This document shows positions 4,868-5,297 of a stretch of DNA of 5,297 nucleotides, piece after piece. A program made the translations under genes and the position numbers. The notes beneath the pieces were generated by a model. That model had not been told where the DNA came from. It saw only the letters and a program-made list of their open reading frames with translations, and made no database searches. Source of the DNA: CAYMDJ01 sp964537525 (GTDB lineage: Archaea > Aenigmatarchaeota > Aenigmatarchaeia > QMZP01); the NCBI GenBank assembly GCA_964537525.1, contig CAZIAB010000052.1, positions 1 through 5,297 on the forward strand, read 5' to 3'. Positions within the stretch are counted from its first letter, which is position 1. Each line of letters opens with the position of its first letter.

Positions 4868-5233
4868 ATGCCGGCGTTCGTGAAATTTGAGATGCCAAAG
4901 GACCTTTCAGACAAGGTCGTTGAGGCAGTGACCATAGCAAAGGCTTCGGGAAAGATAAGGAAGGGCGTCAACGAGACTACCAAGGCAATAGAGAGAGGGA
5001 TTGCCAAGCTCGTTGTGATAGCCCAGGACGTCACTCCTGAAGAGATTCTGATGCACCTTCCCGTGATATGCGATGAGAAGAAGGTTCCTTACGCATACAT
5101 CGAATCAAAGCAGGAACTGGGGAAGGCATCCGGGATAGATGTCCCGACCTCCTCGATAGCGATAGTCGAGGCAGGGGAGGCAAAGAAGCTCATCGCCGAG
5201 ATTGCTGACAAGGTCGCCGCACTCAAGAAGTAG
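4868..5233 (+). CDS. rpl7ae: Ribosomal protein eL8 / L7Ae, kink-turn-binding protein
   Basis: The 121-residue product is a full-length archaeal L7Ae. It binds kink-turns in 23S rRNA, box C/D and H/ACA guide RNAs, and archaeal RNase P RNA. Diagnostic segments are AKASGKIRKGVNETTKAIERG (about residues 25-45), where the GxNETTKA motif contacts the kink-turn GA pairs; AKLVVIAQDVTPEEILMHLP (46-65); CDEKKVPYAYIESKQELGKA (68-87); and the hydrophobic SSIAIVEAG near residue 97, which forms the loop packing on the flipped bulge base. Length matches the family. An ATG at 4862 would add two residues (MK), but Shine-Dalgarno spacing favours 4868. The gene heads an operon with rps28e nine bases downstream, a common archaeal order. 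Its leader carries a kink-turn-like fold, consistent with translational self-control. Confidence 0.97.
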   Translation: MPAFVKFEMPKDLSDKVVEAVTIAKASGKIRKGVNETTKAIERGIAKLVVIAQDVTPEEILMHLPVICDEKKVPYAYIESKQELGKASGIDVPTSSIAIVEAGEAKKLIAEIADKVAALKK

Positions 5234-5236
5234 AGG
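5233..5236 (+). promoter_or_regulatory. Shine-Dalgarno of rps28e
   Basis: GAGG overlaps the last base of the rpl7ae TAG stop and ends six bases before the rps28e ATG, indicating translation from the same polycistronic mRNA. Confidence 0.6.
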
Positions 5237-5242
5237 ATTGGT

Positions 5243-5297
5243 ATGGTACCAGCTGAGGTATTACAGGTATTGGGAAGAATGGGAATCAAGGGAGTCT
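5243..5297 (+). CDS. rps28e: Ribosomal protein eS28, N-terminal fragment (cut by the window edge)
   Basis: The first 18 codons read MVPAEVLQVLGRMGIKGV, which matches the start of archaeal eS28 (the PAEVxxVxGRTGxxGxV pattern); the gene runs off the right end. eS28 is a small-subunit protein with an OB-fold near the mRNA exit channel. The start lies nine bases after the rpl7ae stop with a GAGG ribosome site. The usual Thr in GRTG is Met here. The rpl7ae-rps28e order is widespread in archaea and is often followed by rpl24e, which would lie beyond the window. Confidence 0.9.
   Translation, partial: MVPAEVLQVLGRMGIKGV

Overview
The window looks archaeal. It carries an archaeal-style eL8/L7Ae ribosomal protein gene followed at once by eS28, a TruD-type pseudouridine synthase, and an actinobacterial/archaeal-length inositol-1-phosphate synthase. 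It also has AT-rich TATA-like boxes at a near-constant 27-29 bases before start codons (leaderless promoters). Heavy AGG/AGA arginine use and many GAGG-type ribosome sites fit an archaeon, but I cannot assign the lineage (euryarchaeal or DPANN are both possible).

Layout. Positions 12-1007 (+): truD, complete. Its 3' end overlaps tail-to-tail by 16 bases with a minus-strand gene (992-1414) for a small two-helix membrane protein of unknown function. Further along the minus strand (1476-2495) is a free-standing LAGLIDADG protein with a C-terminal XRE-like helix-turn-helix, in an AT-rich island. It is divergent from ino1 (2572-3675, +) across a 76-base gap that holds a striking 15-bp-arm inverted repeat over the ino1 TATA box and start codon. 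Next come a small PadR-like winged-helix regulator (3725-4024) and a xylose-isomerase-like/AP-endonuclease-2-like TIM-barrel protein (4052-4777), each with its own TATA-like box. The right end (4868 onward) is the start of a ribosomal operon: rpl7ae, then the truncated start of rps28e.

How the parts may work together. Ino1 makes L-myo-inositol 1-phosphate, in archaea a precursor of inositol phospholipids or of di-myo-inositol-phosphate solutes. The flanking DNA-binding proteins (the LAGLIDADG-HTH protein and PadR) and the dyad in the ino1 promoter suggest local transcriptional control. The TIM-barrel protein may or may not belong to the same pathway. The rpl7ae mRNA leader can fold into a kink-turn-like element whose basal stem includes the ribosome-binding site, suggesting that L7Ae represses its own translation.

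There is no gene-free stretch longer than 300 bases. The longest gaps are about 90 bases (4778-4867) and 76 bases (2496-2571), and both hold regulatory signals. I saw no tRNA, rRNA, CRISPR array or insertion sequence. The two most interesting signals are the kink-turn-like leader of rpl7ae and the ino1 promoter dyad next to the LAGLIDADG-HTH gene.
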